A DNA stretch of 64,000 nt from Trueperaceae bacterium (GCA_036381595.1 DASVCN010000005.1:1-64000); one strand, 5' to 3'; numbered from the stretch's first letter, positions 53,346 through 62,176 are shown. Notes: generated from the sequence alone by a model not told the origin. A program made the numbers and translations.

Positions 53346-53356
53346 GGCACTATACT
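53328..53356 (+). promoter_or_regulatory. Promoter of the ROK regulator gene
   Basis: TTGACT (53328-53333) and TATACT (53351-53356) with 17 bp between, a near-consensus promoter whose -35 lies inside the operator, implying autoregulation. On the reverse strand TTGACA (53338-53333) is also present inside the palindrome and could start the sugar operon, although its -10 is unclear. Confidence 0.75.
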
Positions 53357-53418
53357 TCCGGCACCCGGAGCCGTCAAGCAAGGGCGGGCGGCGCCGGCGG
53401 ATGGAGGAGCGCGACCAC

Positions 53419-54618
53419 ATGTCCGCCAGGAAGCCGAGGCTCAACTCCGCGCTCATACGGCAGCTGAACGTCTCACGGGTCTTCCATGCGCTCAGACTCG
53501 CCCCCCGCTCCTCGCAGCGTGACCTCGTGGCGCTGACCGGGCTCGACCGGGCGACCGTCTCGGCGGTAGTCAGCGAGCTCGAGTCGAACGGCGTCATCGA
53601 ACGTTCCGTCCGGGAGAGCGGCAGGCCGGGACGCCCACAAATATCCCTCACCATCGCCGAGGGGGCCGGCGCCCTGCTGGGCGCTCGCCTGGAACCGGAC
53701 GGCATTAGACTGATCGCCACCACCCTCGCCGGGGACCCGCTCGGATCGCTCCAGGTGGCCGGTTCTCTGGAGGCCGAGATGGCGGTGGACCTGCTGGTCG
53801 AAGCGGTGGCGGAACTCCTGGCCAAGGTGGACCTGGAGCCGGAGCGGGTGAGGGGGATGGGTGTAGGCGTTCCGGCGCTGATGAGCGAGGCCGGCAGGCT
53901 CGCCTTCGCCCCCAACCTGCACTGGCGCAACGTCTGGCTGCGCGATCTGCTGGGCAACAGGCTCCCCTTCCCCGTCTACTTCGACAACGACACGAAGGCA
54001 GCGGCGCTCGCCGAGAAGCTCTTCGGCTGTTGCCGTGATGTGCGCGACTTCCTTTTCATCGCCGGCCACTCCGGTATCGGTGGCGGTCTCTACCTCGACG
54101 GCACCCTCTATCGAGGGCACAACGGTTACGCCGGGGAGATCGGTCACCTCAAGGTTCGCCCCGGCGGCCGGGAGTGCGGTTGCGGCGGGCGCGGCTGCCT
54201 GGAGGCGTACATCTCGGAGAAGGCGATACTGGCGCGTCTCGCCGACCTGGGGGTGGCGCTGGCCGACCTGCGCGCCGTGGCGGGGGCTGCGGAGGCGGGC
54301 GACGAGCGGGTGCTGGCGCTCATGGAGGAGTCCGGTGAACTGCTGGGCGAGGCGTGCGCCAACCTGGTGAACCTGTTCAACCCCGAGCTGATAGTGCTGG
54401 GTGGCAATATCACCCTGCTGGCACGCTTCATGCGCCCCGCTCTCGAGCGGGCCCTGGAGAGTGACGCGCTCAGCGCGCCACTCTCCGCCAGTCGGGTGCG
54501 GGTTTCGCCGCTCGGGACCGAGGTCGTGCCGATGGGCGGAGTAGCCCTGGCGCTGGAAGGAGTCCTGTCGTTACCGTCGTGGCTGGCGGCTTCCGAGATC
54601 AGGGACATGGTGGAATAG
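53419..54618 (+). CDS. ROK family transcriptional repressor (XylR-like)
   Basis: 399 residues from ATG 53419, with GGAGG 11 nt upstream (ATG 53401 is possible). N-terminal winged helix (about 12-75: SQRDLVALTGLDRATVSAVVSELESNGVIE) followed by a ROK sugar-binding domain: VRGMGVGVPAL, PVYFDNDTKAAALAE, GEIGHLKV (the ExGH motif) and the zinc cluster CGCGGRGCLEAY (about 254-265). It represses the divergent sugar operon until a sugar binds; this follows from family and position. 3 nt before the MeaB gene, so meaB may read from the same promoter. Confidence 0.92.
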   Translation: MSARKPRLNSALIRQLNVSRVFHALRLAPRSSQRDLVALTGLDRATVSAVVSELESNGVIERSVRESGRPGRPQISLTIAEGAGALLGARLEPDGIRLIATTLAGDPLGSLQVAGSLEAEMAVDLLVEAVAELLAKVDLEPERVRGMGVGVPALMSEAGRLAFAPNLHWRNVWLRDLLGNRLPFPVYFDNDTKAAALAEKLFGCCRDVRDFLFIAGHSGIGGGLYLDGTLYRGHNGYAGEIGHLKVRPGGRECGCGGRGCLEAYISEKAILARLADLGVALADLRAVAGAAEAGDERVLALMEESGELLGEACANLVNLFNPELIVLGGNITLLARFMRPALERALESDALSAPLSASRVRVSPLGTEVVPMGGVALALEGVLSLPSWLAASEIRDMVE

Positions 54619-54621
54619 GGC

Positions 54622-55671
54622 GTGGACGATCTGTTGCAGCGGTTGAGGGCCGGCGAAGCCCGGGCCCTCGCCAGGGCGATAACCCTGATCGAGAGCGGCG
54701 ACGAGACCGGCCAACGTCTTCTGGCGCGCCTGCGGCCCGAGGGCGGCAGGGCTCGCGTGATTGGCGTCACCGGCGCCCCCGGCAGCGGCAAGAGCACCCT
54801 TACCGATGCGATGGTGGGCTGGGCCAGGGCTAGGGACGAGCGGGTGGCGGTCGTCGCCGTCGACCCCAGCAGTCCCTTCAGTGGCGGTGCCATCCTGGGA
54901 GACCGGATACGGATGACTCGCTGGCACTCCGACCCGGGCGTGTTCATCCGGTCGATGGCCACCCGGGGCCACCTGGGTGGATTGGCGGCGGCAACCCTCC
55001 AGGTCGTCGCCTTCCTCGATGCCGTCGGGTTCGGCACCATCCTCATCGAGACGGTGGGCGTGGGCCAGTCGGAGGTCGAGATCGCCGAGGCCGCCGACAC
55101 GACCGTCCTCGTGCTCACTCCGGGCCAGGGCGATGCGGTGCAGGCGTTCAAGGCGGGGATCATGGAGATCGCCGACATCTTCGTCGTCAACAAGGCCGAC
55201 CAGCCTGGAGCCAACCGGCTCAAGCGGGAGATCCGAGCGATGCTGGCGATCGCCCGGCAGAACGCTCACGACGTCGGTGGCGACGAGCGCGGCGGCATGG
55301 AACGCGGCGGCGAGCATCGCGGTGGCGAGCATCGTGGCGGCGAGCATCGTGGCGGCGAGCAACATGGCGATGAGCATCGTGGTGATGGGCATCGTGGCGA
55401 CGTCTGGCGGATCGAGGTGCTGGAGACCGTAGCCAGTGAAGGCAGCGGGGTCGAGCAGGTGATGGAGGAGGTAGAGCGCCACGCCCGTTACCTGCGAGAA
55501 ACCGGGCTCCTCGAGCAGCGCCGCCGACGGCGGGCGGGCTTCGAGGTCGCTGCCATCCTCCACGAGGAGTTGAGGCGTTCCCTGGCTGGCCGCGAGGACG
55601 CCCTGGTGGGGGAGATACTGGCCGGCAAGATGACCCCTGCTCAGGCGGTCGCCCGGCTGCTCGAGCGTTGA
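54622..55671 (+). CDS. MeaB/ArgK-type GTPase with His-rich insertion
   Basis: 349 residues from GTG 54622. MeaB protects and reloads methylmalonyl-CoA mutase. G-domain motifs: P-loop GAPGSGKST (about residues 50-58), VDPSSPFSGGAILGDRIRM (about 79-97), DTTVLVLTPGQGD (about 160-172), NKADQPGAN (about 192-200), and the C-terminal LEEILAGKMTP-like VGEILAGKMTPAQAV. Residues 219-258 are eight pentapeptides of the pattern GGEHR, with several His, not expected in the family. The mutase is not nearby. Why it follows a ROK gene is unclear; it may be read-through rather than shared function. Confidence 0.9.
   Translation: MDDLLQRLRAGEARALARAITLIESGDETGQRLLARLRPEGGRARVIGVTGAPGSGKSTLTDAMVGWARARDERVAVVAVDPSSPFSGGAILGDRIRMTRWHSDPGVFIRSMATRGHLGGLAAATLQVVAFLDAVGFGTILIETVGVGQSEVEIAEAADTTVLVLTPGQGDAVQAFKAGIMEIADIFVVNKADQPGANRLKREIRAMLAIARQNAHDVGGDERGGMERGGEHRGGEHRGGEHRGGEQHGDEHRGDGHRGDVWRIEVLETVASEGSGVEQVMEEVERHARYLRETGLLEQRRRRRAGFEVAAILHEELRRSLAGREDALVGEILAGKMTPAQAVARLLER
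55276..55395 (+). repeat. Eight 15-bp coding repeats (His-rich pentapeptides) in the MeaB gene
   Basis: Units of GGCGGCGAGCATCGT and variants encode GGDER, GGMER, three GGEHR, GGEQH, GDEHR and GDGHR. Near-identical central copies suggest recent expansion by slippage. The reading frame is kept throughout. Confidence 0.92.
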
Positions 55672-56199
<528 letters not shown>

Positions 56200-56205
56200 T
56201 AGCGG

Positions 56206-56236
56206 GGCGCGCCGCCTGGGACCTTCGCGGCGCGCC
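56206..56236 (+). terminator. Terminator of coaD
   Basis: Perfect 10-bp inverted repeat (56206-56215 with 56227-56236), 11-nt loop, 6 nt after the stop. Followed by GCCTTCACGC, a string also found in the repeat near 38416, perhaps by chance. Confidence 0.75.
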
Positions 56237-56691
56237 GCCTTCACGCACCGGTTCAGGGCCGGCGAAGCCACCCCAATTTCAGTCACTACGAACGCGCGTG
56301 CATGGAGAGGGCATTCCTGCTGCCCGGCGCGTCGGTGATCTGTGCGCGACAGTGGCTTCTTCGGCATCCGCCCATCACGCGCAGATGTCTGCCGCCCGTG
56401 CGAGGGCAGCTGCCTGCGGAGAGCCGGCCGCAGCCGAGCCTGTTCGCCTCGACCCGGCAGCTGTCGGTTCGAGCGCCTAGAGCTGCTGGGCTTCGACCGA
56501 CCTCGCGGCAAGAGTCGTCTCCATAGGCGGGAGACTCATGCAAGCGCGTTCGTACGGTGTCGCGAGGGGGGGTGTACCCCGGACGCCGGCGAGTAGCGAA
56601 AGCGAGGGTTACCGCGCCGGAAACCGCGGCCGAAACGCGACCGTGCGAACGACGTGGGACGGCCCAACAGCTGCTGAGGGTCGAGGTGAGC
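56237..56691. other. Gap without a supported gene
   Basis: About 455 bp between the coaD terminator and the LacI remnant. All open frames here are Arg-, Ser- and Pro-rich, without start signals, and overlap in several phases, so none is supported. Small GC-rich stems occur but no recognised RNA. Together with the broken LacI gene next to it, this looks like decaying sequence. Confidence 0.6.
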
Positions 56692-57258
56692 ATGCGGCGA
56701 TGGCGAAAGGACGCTCCGGTGACGATGGAGGATGTCGCGCGCGAAGCCGGGGTGGACCGCTCGACGGTGTCTCGAGCCCTCAGGAGGGATCCCTGGATCC
56801 CCCGTCACACCAGGGACCGGATCGAGGCCGCGGCCGCGCGACTAGGCTACGTTCGTAGTGGGATCGCGAGCGAGCTGGCCGGGATGCGATCGAGAACGAT
56901 CGGGGCGTGTCTGCCTAGGGCGGGAGGCGATGCTTTCTACGGGCAGCTGAACGGCCTCGTCGACGCTGCGGCGCCGTACCGGCTCAAGGTCCTCACCGCC
57001 CTATACGCCCCTGGCCAGGAGCAGGAGTGCGTAAGGGACTTCCACGAGAGGCGCGTCGCCGGCATCGTGATCTTCGGGACAACCACTCCAGGCAGCTACT
57101 CCGGCGTCACGCCGCGCGGCCTGTGCCCGGTGGTCGAAGCGACACCGTTCGACCCGTCATGCCACCGCTCCCAGGCGGCACTGGGCCGGCAGATCTTCGA
57201 AGATCTGGCCGATCTGCTCCCTGACCTCTCGACCTACTCGAGGTACCGCTCGAGGTAG
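56692..57258 (+). pseudogene. Truncated LacI family regulator, probably a remnant
   Basis: 188 residues from ATG 56692 (GAGGTGAG 4 nt upstream), against about 330-350 for LacI proteins. The DNA-binding domain is intact: VTMEDVAREAGVDRSTVSRALRRD (about residues 10-33) and hinge helix with RLGYVRSGIASELAGMRSRTIG. The ligand domain stops after about 100 residues (VAGIVIFGTTTPGSY), then SQAALGRQIFEDLADLL resembles the very C-terminal helix of LacI proteins, so an internal deletion is likely. The end overlaps otsB by 25 nt tail to tail. It may once have controlled the adjacent trehalose and glucosidase genes. A functional short regulator cannot be excluded. Confidence 0.7.
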
Positions 57259-57938
57259 CCCACGACCTCGTCCACGTCTGCCAACCGGTAGCGGGCGGCG
57301 CTATCGCCGTCGCCCACCTTGACCGTTACGGCGTCGACCAGCGCCTGGAACGCGTCCTCGTCGGTCGTGTCGTCACCGATCATCACCGGCGTTGTCCCGG
57401 GGTGGCGGGCATAGATCTCGCTGGCAGCGCGTCCCTTGTCGAAGCCACCCGGTCTGACCTCCACCACCTTCTTCCCCCAAACCAGATCGAGACCCTCGGG
57501 CAAACGCTGTGACCAATCGCGCAGTTCCGCCAGAACCCGCTCCTCGTCGCGCGCCTGGCGGTAGTGGAGGGCGATGGCCTCCCCTTTGTCCTCGATCCGC
57601 ACACCGTCGATCCTGGGCAGGCGCTCACGGGCCTGCGTCATCAGTTCGAGCGAGTCATCGTCCAGCCGCGAGCGCGCCCCCTCCCCCAGACGGCCCTCCT
57701 CAAGCCCGTGAACGCCGATCGCGACCAGTCGGGGCACCGGGAGGAGCTGCGCCAGGTCGGCCACCCGGCGTCCGGTGAGGACCCGCACGGGGTAGAGGTC
57801 GGCGAGCCGCCCGAGCACCTCGGCGACCCGAGGGTGGGGGACCGCCTCGTCGGGATCGTCCACGATCTCCGCCAGGGTGCCGTCGTAATCGAGCAGGAAC
57901 AGAGGCTTCTCGACCAGTGGCGGCGCCGGCCGGCTCAC
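57234..57938 (-). CDS. otsB: OtsB, trehalose-6-phosphate phosphatase
   Basis: 234 residues from GTG 57938, overlapping otsA by GTGA. HAD-superfamily enzyme that dephosphorylates trehalose 6-phosphate. Nucleophile motif FLLDYDGTLAEIVDDPD (about residues 13-29), LTGRRVADL (about 54-62), and Lys/Asp motifs FDKGRAASEIYARH and VMIGDDTTDEDAF (about 189-201). OtsA and OtsB as a coupled pair make trehalose, a protectant against drying, heat and salt. Confidence 0.95.
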   Translation of the reverse strand: MSRPAPPLVEKPLFLLDYDGTLAEIVDDPDEAVPHPRVAEVLGRLADLYPVRVLTGRRVADLAQLLPVPRLVAIGVHGLEEGRLGEGARSRLDDDSLELMTQARERLPRIDGVRIEDKGEAIALHYRQARDEERVLAELRDWSQRLPEGLDLVWGKKVVEVRPGGFDKGRAASEIYARHPGTTPVMIGDDTTDEDAFQALVDAVTVKVGDGDSAARYRLADVDEVVGYLERYLE

Positions 57939-59302
57939 GACCGCTCCAGTGAGTCGAGGAAGCGCTGAGCCCAGCCGTGCACGTCCAACTCCATCACCTG
58001 CTTGCGCAGCCCGGCCATCCGCTCGCGGCGCCCCTCGACCGGCGTCCGCACCGCCTCTGCGATGGCTTCCGAGATCGACACGATGTCGTACGGGTTCACC
58101 AGCATCGAGGCGTCGAGTACCTCGGCCGCACCGGTCAGGTGCGAGAGGATGAGCAGGCCCCGGTCTGCCGTGAGCGCGTACTCCTGGGCGACGATGTTCA
58201 TCCCGTCGCGGAACGGGGTGATGAGCATGGCGTCAGCGGCGACGTAGTAGGCGACCAACTCGTCCTGAGTGTGGGAGCGGTAGAGGTACCGGACCGGCAC
58301 CCAATCGCCCTCCATGAAGGCGCCGTTCACCCTGCCGGCGATCTCGTCGACACTGCGTTTGAGCTCCTGGTACGACTCGATCCGAGTGCGACTGGGTGCG
58401 CTAATCTGGTAGAAGGTCACCCTTCCGTGGTACTCCGGGTTGTTCTGCAGGAAGTGCTCGAACCCGAGGAGCCGCTCGGGTACCCCCTTCGTGTAGTCGA
58501 GCCGATCGACCCCCAACAGCAGGTGCTCGGCGGCCGTCTCCTCGCGGATTCGACGGGCGGCGGCGATCGTCTCCGGCTCGCGGGCAAGCTCGAGGAAGCG
58601 TTCGGTGTCGATGCCGATCGGGTGGGGTTCGACCCGCACTTCGCGGCCGCGCCACTGCACGGTGTTGCCGCTGACCCTTGCACCAGGCAGTTTGGCGGCC
58701 GCGCCGAGGAAGTTCTCGCAGTAGCGCTCGGTGTGGAAGCCGACGAGGTCGGCCCCCAGCAACCCTTCCACGAGGTCGTCGGCCCAGGGAAGGATCCCCC
58801 ACTCCTCGAGCGCGGGCCAGGGGATGTGGAAGAAGAACCCGATGCGCGCGTCAGGCAGCCTCTCCCGCAGCATCCCGGGGGCGCACATCAGGTGATAATC
58901 GTGCACCCAGATGATGTCGCCGGGTTGGTAGCGCTCGGCAGTGGCTGCAGCGAAGTGCCTGTTGACCGAGCAGTAGTCGCGCCAGAAGGCGTGCTGTATG
59001 TCCATCTGCTCATTGAAGTAGTGACAGAGGGGCCAAAGCACCCTGTTTGAGAAGCCGTAGTAGTAGTTCTTGACCTCACGCTCGCAGAGCTTCAGCCGCT
59101 TGACCTCGAACGCCGGCCGCTCCGGCGGGTAGTCGATCACCGGTTGCTCCTCGACGTCCTCCTCGCCCCAGGCGATCCAGGCCCCGCCCCGCTCCTCGAG
59201 CACCGGCAGTACGGCGCTGGTGAGGCCGCCGACCGAAGGGTGCCACTTGCCCTCTTCGTCCCGGCGGATCGGTTCGCGATTCGCGACTATCAGCAGACGC
59301 AC
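57935..59302 (-). CDS. otsA: OtsA, trehalose-6-phosphate synthase
   Basis: 455 residues from GTG 59302. A GTG at 59434 would add 44 basic residues coded by a 15-bp repeat and is less likely. GT20 family: VRLLIVANREPIRR at the start, GGLTSAVLPVL (about residues 25-35), LWPLCHYF, WVHDYHLM (about 126-133), FHIPWP, HPIGIDTERF (about 223-232), RLDYTKGVPERLLGFE, and the acceptor ending NIVAQEYALT. The wording NREP differs from the SNRLP of classical OtsA and occurs in related glucosyl-transferring enzymes, so a glucosylglycerol-phosphate synthase activity is a weaker alternative. Confidence 0.9.
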   Translation of the reverse strand: MRLLIVANREPIRRDEEGKWHPSVGGLTSAVLPVLEERGGAWIAWGEEDVEEQPVIDYPPERPAFEVKRLKLCEREVKNYYYGFSNRVLWPLCHYFNEQMDIQHAFWRDYCSVNRHFAAATAERYQPGDIIWVHDYHLMCAPGMLRERLPDARIGFFFHIPWPALEEWGILPWADDLVEGLLGADLVGFHTERYCENFLGAAAKLPGARVSGNTVQWRGREVRVEPHPIGIDTERFLELAREPETIAAARRIREETAAEHLLLGVDRLDYTKGVPERLLGFEHFLQNNPEYHGRVTFYQISAPSRTRIESYQELKRSVDEIAGRVNGAFMEGDWVPVRYLYRSHTQDELVAYYVAADAMLITPFRDGMNIVAQEYALTADRGLLILSHLTGAAEVLDASMLVNPYDIVSISEAIAEAVRTPVEGRRERMAGLRKQVMELDVHGWAQRFLDSLERS

Positions 59303-59370
59303 CGGCGCCTGCTCCTGTCTCCCCGGCGACTGGCCTGGGTTGAGCGATCGAGCCTCATCGTTCCCCCTAC

Positions 59371-59430
59371 TGACCCTCGGTCTACCGACCCTGTGCCTTT
59401 TGACCCTCTGCCTTTTGACCCTCTGTGCGG
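59371..59430. repeat. Four-copy 15-bp tandem repeat upstream of otsA
   Basis: Units TGACCCTCTGCCTTT, two near-identical and two diverged, at 59371, 59386, 59401 and 59416. On the reverse strand the extended otsA frame reads RVKRQ, RVKRH, RVGRP, RVSRG. It lies in the divergent control region of otsA and the glucosidase gene. Confidence 0.85.
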
Positions 59431-59464
59431 CCACTCGTTGTCGGTGGAACCCGCGGCCCTTGGA

Positions 59465-59470
59465 AGTATA
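59465..59470 (-). promoter_or_regulatory. -10 box TATACT for otsBA
   Basis: Reverse-strand TATACT about 160 nt before GTG 59302, so the 15-bp repeats would lie in the leader. If the GTG at 59434 were used, the leader would be about 25 nt. No convincing -35. Confidence 0.4.
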
Positions 59471-59556
59471 ACTCGGCTTCTGGACAGCTCTTTACGGGTG
59501 TCGGTACAAACCGCGGGCCCGAGACCATGCTAGTTTCGGTCGCGGAGGGGCTGGCA

Positions 59557-61164
59557 GTGCGATCCGATCTCTGGTGGCAGCGCGGCATCATCTACCAGGT
59601 CTACCCGCGCTCGTTCCAGGACAGCAACGGGGATGGCGTCGGCGACTTGGAGGGGATCAGGGCCAGGCTCGACTACCTCGAGTGGCTGGGGGTGGACGCG
59701 GTCTGGATCAGCCCGATCTACCCCTCGCCGATGGCTGACTTCGGCTACGACGTCTCCGACTACACCGGTATCCATCCGCTCTTCGGGACGATGGAGGATT
59801 TCGACAGGCTGCTCGAGGAGGTACATGCGCGCGGACTCCGGATGATCCTCGATTTCGTGCCCAACCACACCTCCGAGCAGCACCCCTGGTTCCTCGAGTC
59901 GCGCTCCTCACGGGACAACCCCAAGCGCGACTGGTACATCTGGCGCGATCCGGGACCGGGAGGGGCACCGCCCAACAACTGGCTCTCCGTCTTCGGCGGC
60001 AGGGCCTGGGCTTTCGACGAGCGGACGGGCCAGTACTACTACCACGCCTACCTGAACGAGCAGCCTGACCTCAACTGGCGCAATCCGGAAGTCCAGGAGG
60101 CCATGCTCGCTGCCATGCGGTTCTGGCTCGACAAGGGGGTGGACGGCTTCCGGGTGGACGTCATGTGGCACATGATCAAGGACGAGCACTTCCGCGACAA
60201 TCCGCTCAACCCCGACTACCGCGAGGGGATGCCCACCTACGACCAGCAGATACCGGCCTTCTCGGTGGATCAACCGGAGGTCCACGATGTCGTCGCCAAG
60301 ATGCGCGAGGTCGTCGACGATTACGAGGAGAGGTTGCTGATAGGCGAGATCTACCTGCCGATACCCCAGCTCGTCACCTACTACGGCAGGGACGACCGAC
60401 CGGGGGCCCATCTGCCCTTCAACTTCCAGCTCATCACGCTCCCCTGGAACGCTCGCAGGATCGCGGCGGCGATCGACGAGTACGAGGGCGAGTTACCGGA
60501 GGAAGCCTGGCCCAACTGGGTGCTGGGCAACCACGACAAGTCCCGCATCGCCAGCCGGGTGGGAGCCCGGCAGGCGCGAGTAGCGCAGATGCTGCTGCTC
60601 ACCTTGCGAGGCACCCCCACCCTCTACTACGGCGACGAGATCGGCATGCACGACGTCGAGATCCCTGCGGAGAAGGTGCAGGACCCGAGCGCGTTACGCA
60701 ACCCTGGGCTCGAGATGGGTCGCGATCCGATGCGCACCCCGATGCAGTGGAGCTCGGCGGATGGCGCCGGCTTCAGCGACGCCGAACCTTGGCTGCCGGT
60801 CGCCCGTGACTATCGTCGGGTGAACGTCGAAGCGCAGCGGGGTGACGAGGGCTCGATGCTCTGCCTGGTGAAGCGGCTGATCGAGCTGCGCCGGCGGGAA
60901 GCGGCCCTTTCGGTGGGCGACTACTACCCGGTGAACGCGAACACCGACGATGTACTGGCCTACTACCGGGAGCATGCGGGGAGGAGGCTCCTGATCGCTC
61001 TCAACTTCGCTTCGGCACGGCGGCGGCTAGCGCGCGAGTCCGGCGGCTGGAGGGGCCGGGTACTGCTCTCCACCCATCCGGACAGGAGTCGCAGGGGCGT
61101 GAGCGGTGAGGTCGAACTGGCCGCCCACGAGGGCGTAGTGGTTGCTCTCGAGGGGGCCGACTAG
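59557..61164 (+). CDS. GH13 alpha-glucosidase (oligo-1,6-glucosidase type)
   Basis: 535 residues from GTG 59557, chosen for the GGAGGGG site 6 nt upstream and because DLWWQRGIIYQVYPRSF is the normal family start (ATG 59527 would add ten residues). Catalytic residues: D201 in GFRVDVMWH, E264 in LLIGEIYLP, D326 in VLGNHDKSRI. The GNHD and QVYPRSFQDSNGDGVGDL motifs fit alpha-glucosidases acting on maltose, isomaltose or trehalose-related sugars in the cytoplasm. Divergent from otsBA, which suggests coordinated glucan or trehalose turnover. Exact linkage preference is open. Confidence 0.92.
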   Translation: MRSDLWWQRGIIYQVYPRSFQDSNGDGVGDLEGIRARLDYLEWLGVDAVWISPIYPSPMADFGYDVSDYTGIHPLFGTMEDFDRLLEEVHARGLRMILDFVPNHTSEQHPWFLESRSSRDNPKRDWYIWRDPGPGGAPPNNWLSVFGGRAWAFDERTGQYYYHAYLNEQPDLNWRNPEVQEAMLAAMRFWLDKGVDGFRVDVMWHMIKDEHFRDNPLNPDYREGMPTYDQQIPAFSVDQPEVHDVVAKMREVVDDYEERLLIGEIYLPIPQLVTYYGRDDRPGAHLPFNFQLITLPWNARRIAAAIDEYEGELPEEAWPNWVLGNHDKSRIASRVGARQARVAQMLLLTLRGTPTLYYGDEIGMHDVEIPAEKVQDPSALRNPGLEMGRDPMRTPMQWSSADGAGFSDAEPWLPVARDYRRVNVEAQRGDEGSMLCLVKRLIELRRREAALSVGDYYPVNANTDDVLAYYREHAGRRLLIALNFASARRRLARESGGWRGRVLLSTHPDRSRRGVSGEVELAAHEGVVVALEGAD

Positions 61165-61719
61165 GTGCCTGGGCCGAGGGAACAGAACTACCTGACGCCA
61201 CCCGGCTGGAGCGCCAATCCGTCCTCCTGGGGGCAGAGGCTCCCCATAGTCGCCCTTGCGCTCGTCGGAGTGGCGGTAGCGGGTTACCTGTCGCTCTTCC
61301 AGTTCGGCGTCATCGCAACCGTCTGGGAACCGTTCTTCGGGGACGGCTCCCGCAAGATCCTCACCTCGTCCGTGTCGAGGATCCTGCCCATCCCCGACGC
61401 TGCGCTGGGTGGGCTGGGGTACCTGGCCGACGCCGTTACCGGCGTCATCGGCGGTCGGGCCCGCTGGCGCGCGATGCCCTGGATAGTCGTCCTATTCGGG
61501 TTGGCCGTGGGTCCGCTCGGGGCGGTGAGCATCCTCCTTGTGATGCTCCAGCCGGTTCTCTTCGGCGAATTCTGCACCCTTTGTCTCGTGTCTGCGTTGA
61601 TCTCGGTGCTGATGATCGGTCCTGCGCTCGACGAACTGCTCGCGGCCCTGCAGCACCTCAAACGGGTTCGGGTCAACGGCGGGTCGGTCTGGCGGGCTTT
61701 CTGGGGGCGGGGCAAGTGA
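61165..61719 (+). CDS. VKOR family membrane protein lacking the loop cysteines
   Basis: 184 residues from GTG 61165, right after the glucosidase stop. About four helices with the vitamin K epoxide reductase pattern: WEPFFGDGSRKILTSSVSRILPIPDAALGGLGYL (about 54-87) and the redox motif CTLC at 137-140 (LFGEFCTLCLVSAL). Normal VKORs have two more Cys in the first loop; here the aligned position is Ser 62 and no other Cys is present. So the quinone-side CxxC may work alone or the protein has another job. It overlaps the SPW gene by 4 nt and may be expressed with the glucosidase. Confidence 0.85.
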   Translation: MPGPREQNYLTPPGWSANPSSWGQRLPIVALALVGVAVAGYLSLFQFGVIATVWEPFFGDGSRKILTSSVSRILPIPDAALGGLGYLADAVTGVIGGRARWRAMPWIVVLFGLAVGPLGAVSILLVMLQPVLFGEFCTLCLVSALISVLMIGPALDELLAALQHLKRVRVNGGSVWRAFWGRGK

Positions 61720-62126
61720 TCGCGCGGCTGTTCGAAGCGGTTCTCGGCATCTGGTTGATGGTCGCGCCGGCGGTGCTCGGCTACGGGTCTGTCGCGGCCA
61801 CCAGCGACCGGATCGCTGGCCCTCTGATCGCTTCGGTGGCGATCGTGGCCGCCTGGGAGATCGCCCGGCCGCTCCGGCACCTGAACCTGCTCCTGGGCCT
61901 CTGGCTGCTGGCGGCTCCAGTGGTCCTCGGTTTCGGCGGAGCCGCCGCGGTAGACAGCGTCCTCGTTGGCATCGCCGTCGCCGCTCTCTCCCGCTGGCGC
62001 GGACGGGTGGAGAGCCGCTTCGGCGGCGGCTGGTCCGTACTCTGGCCGCCCTCGTGGGCGCGCGGCGAGGAGCAGCGTGAACTGTTCGCAGCGGAGGGAC
62101 GCGATGACGGCCGCCGCCAGGGATAG
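61716..62126 (+). CDS. SPW-repeat membrane protein
   Basis: 136 residues from GTG 61716, overlapping the VKOR gene by GTGA. Two copies of an SPW-like repeat, each a pair of helices: LFEAVLGIWLMVAPAVLGYG (about residues 5-24) and HLNLLLGLWLLAAPVVLGFGG (about 55-75); the usual Ser-Pro-Trp is Ala-Pro-Ala/Val here. Short Arg-rich tail. SPW proteins are small membrane proteins of unknown function. Overlap with VKOR suggests the two form a membrane complex or redox module. Confidence 0.75.
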   Translation: MIARLFEAVLGIWLMVAPAVLGYGSVAATSDRIAGPLIASVAIVAAWEIARPLRHLNLLLGLWLLAAPVVLGFGGAAAVDSVLVGIAVAALSRWRGRVESRFGGGWSVLWPPSWARGEEQRELFAAEGRDDGRRQG

Positions 62127-62176
62127 CCGGGGCTTCGGTGGCATCGCCGACGACCGGTAAGGGCGCTCCAGACTCC

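Noticed and set aside
55276-55395. Mobile or phage-derived insertion in meaB
   Set aside because: The insertion is a simple 15-bp repeat, with no terminal repeats, target duplication or foreign base composition.
56286-56693. Possible 135-residue reverse protein in the coaD-LacI gap
   Set aside because: Arg/Ser/Cys-rich, no ribosome site or -10 box in place, no domain, overlapped by open frames in other phases.
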